5,772 bases of DNA from assembly GCA_023419055.1 (NCBI GenBank), contig JAEZYO010000409.1:1-5772 (forward strand), written 5' to 3'. Made by a program: the position numbers and the translations under genes. Under the pieces are notes generated by a model. The model did no database searches. It was not told where the DNA came from and saw only the letters and a program-made list of their open reading frames with translations. Of this stretch, positions 5,100 to 5,772 are shown piece by piece. How positions within the stretch are numbered: position 1 is the first letter of the stretch; each line of letters begins with the position of its first letter. The stretch is from Pseudomonadota bacterium (GTDB lineage Bacteria > Myxococcota > Polyangia > Polyangiales > Polyangiaceae).

Positions 5100-5772
5100 A
5101 TGAAAACCGCTCTGAGACTGTCGACGGTGGTCGGCTCGCTGCTGCTTGCTAGTTCGGTTCAGGCACAGCCCGCACCCGCGAATCCCCCGAAACCGGAAGC
5201 TCCGAAGCCCGCGGAGCCGAAGCCTGCTCCTACGCCCGCCCCCGAGGCGGCGCCTCCAGCGGCCGAAGCAGCGCCACCCGCCGACGCCGCGGAGCCGGAA
5301 GAAGAAGCCAAGCCCGAGCCCGCTCTTCCACCGGCGCCTGCGCCCCCGACGGGCTCCGCTGGCGTGGGTTCCCTCCCCATCTTCCCGGAGCCTTCCGCCG
5401 ACGCCAATCAGCTCAAGAAGCAGGGCGAGGTGCGTCCGGGCACGACCGCTGAGCAGCACGCGGACGTCTACGCGGAGGATTGGTGGACCCACGCGCGGCC
5501 GGTGCTCGAGCTACACGGCTACTTTCGCGCACGCGGTGAGTTGTTCCACAAGTTCTCGCTCGGTCGCGTCGACCCTCCAGAGACTGCAATCTGGCCCCGC
5601 CCTGCCGATGACAGCTACCTCGCGCAGTACGGCAGGCAGCAGCGCGCGATCAACAACGCGCTCTGCACGCCTTCGGAAGCGGACAAGGGCGACAGCAATG
5701 ACGCCGCCGACGCCGATGAGCTCTGCAAGAACCAGACGCAGGCCGGCGCGAACATGCGCTTCCGTCTGAACC
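5100..5772 (+). CDS. Secreted Pro/Ala-rich outer-membrane protein, 3' end outside window
   Basis: The first 224 residues of an exported protein are visible and the reading frame is open to the window edge. Residues 1-22 are a signal peptide cleaved after VQA. Residues 23-87 are low-complexity Pro/Ala/Glu/Lys with PAPA, EAPKPAEPKPAP and APPAAEAAPP, probably a flexible periplasmic linker. Residues about 124-224 begin a folded part with WWTHARPVLELHGYFRARGE, LFHKFSLGR, IWPRP and ANMRFRLN. These remind me of a myxobacterial outer-membrane/porin-like family (possibly the one catalogued as TIGR04551), recalled and not checked. Cysteines C189 and C209 flank an acidic insert that may be a disulfide-closed loop. 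The ATG at 5100 is chosen because the signal peptide follows directly; the Shine-Dalgarno match is poor. It lies 157 bases after the kinase and may have its own promoter. Confidence 0.85.
   Translation, partial: MKTALRLSTVVGSLLLASSVQAQPAPANPPKPEAPKPAEPKPAPTPAPEAAPPAAEAAPPADAAEPEEEAKPEPALPPAPAPPTGSAGVGSLPIFPEPSADANQLKKQGEVRPGTTAEQHADVYAEDWWTHARPVLELHGYFRARGELFHKFSLGRVDPPETAIWPRPADDSYLAQYGRQQRAINNALCTPSEADKGDSNDAADADELCKNQTQAGANMRFRLN

Noticed and set aside
4905..5492. Minus-strand frame opposite the kinase end and the Pro/Ala-rich gene
   Set aside because: It is Gly/Arg-rich, as expected from the complement of Pro/Ala codons, and conflicts with the signal peptide-bearing plus-strand gene at 5100.
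5146..5769. Plus-strand Arg/Ser/Pro-rich 207-residue frame
   Set aside because: It is the other reading frame of the gene at 5100, which has a signal peptide and an outer-membrane-like sequence and stays open to the window edge.

Overview
The window is GC-rich and most resembles a member of the Myxococcota, probably the Polyangiales. This is an inference from gene content and style: an outer-membrane barrel with calcium-binding thrombospondin type-3 (TSP3) repeats, a cytoplasmic Hanks-type kinase headed by a zinc ribbon, a secreted HEAT-repeat protein with a myxobacterial-looking C-terminal domain, and a Pro/Ala-rich outer-membrane protein. No RNA gene, transposase, integrase or CRISPR array is recognisable.

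Layout. Positions 1-512 carry no convincing gene. They hold a near-identical core element in three copies (the first cut by the window edge), separated by two kinds of spacer and full of short GC hairpins. Three genes then lie on the minus strand, read from right to left: the TSP3 barrel (2061-3569), a TlpA/ResA-like thioredoxin lipoprotein overlapping it by 4 bases (1510-2064), and, after a 167-base gap with a hairpin, the HEAT-repeat protein (521-1342). The HEAT gene ends in a strong intrinsic-terminator structure whose T-rich tract belongs to the repeat array. A 233-base divergent region (3570-3802) separates this group from the plus-strand zinc-ribbon Ser/Thr kinase (3803-4942). After a 157-base gap with two hairpins and a possible promoter, a secreted Pro/Ala-rich protein starts at 5100 and runs off the window.

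How the genes may work together. Four of the five products are exported and concern the cell envelope. The tightest link is the barrel and the thioredoxin lipoprotein: the 4-base start/stop overlap suggests coupled translation, and the barrel protein carries ten cysteines in its TSP3 repeats plus two near its N-terminus. A redox role of the lipoprotein on those cysteines is a reasonable but untested idea. The kinase is soluble and has no sensor domain other than the zinc ribbon; its target cannot be read from the sequence.

The part least explained by known families is the 1-512 repeat array. Its cores fall in three different reading frames, so the conservation is of nucleic acid and not of a protein. 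It is the best candidate for something undescribed, but the window alone does not establish a function.
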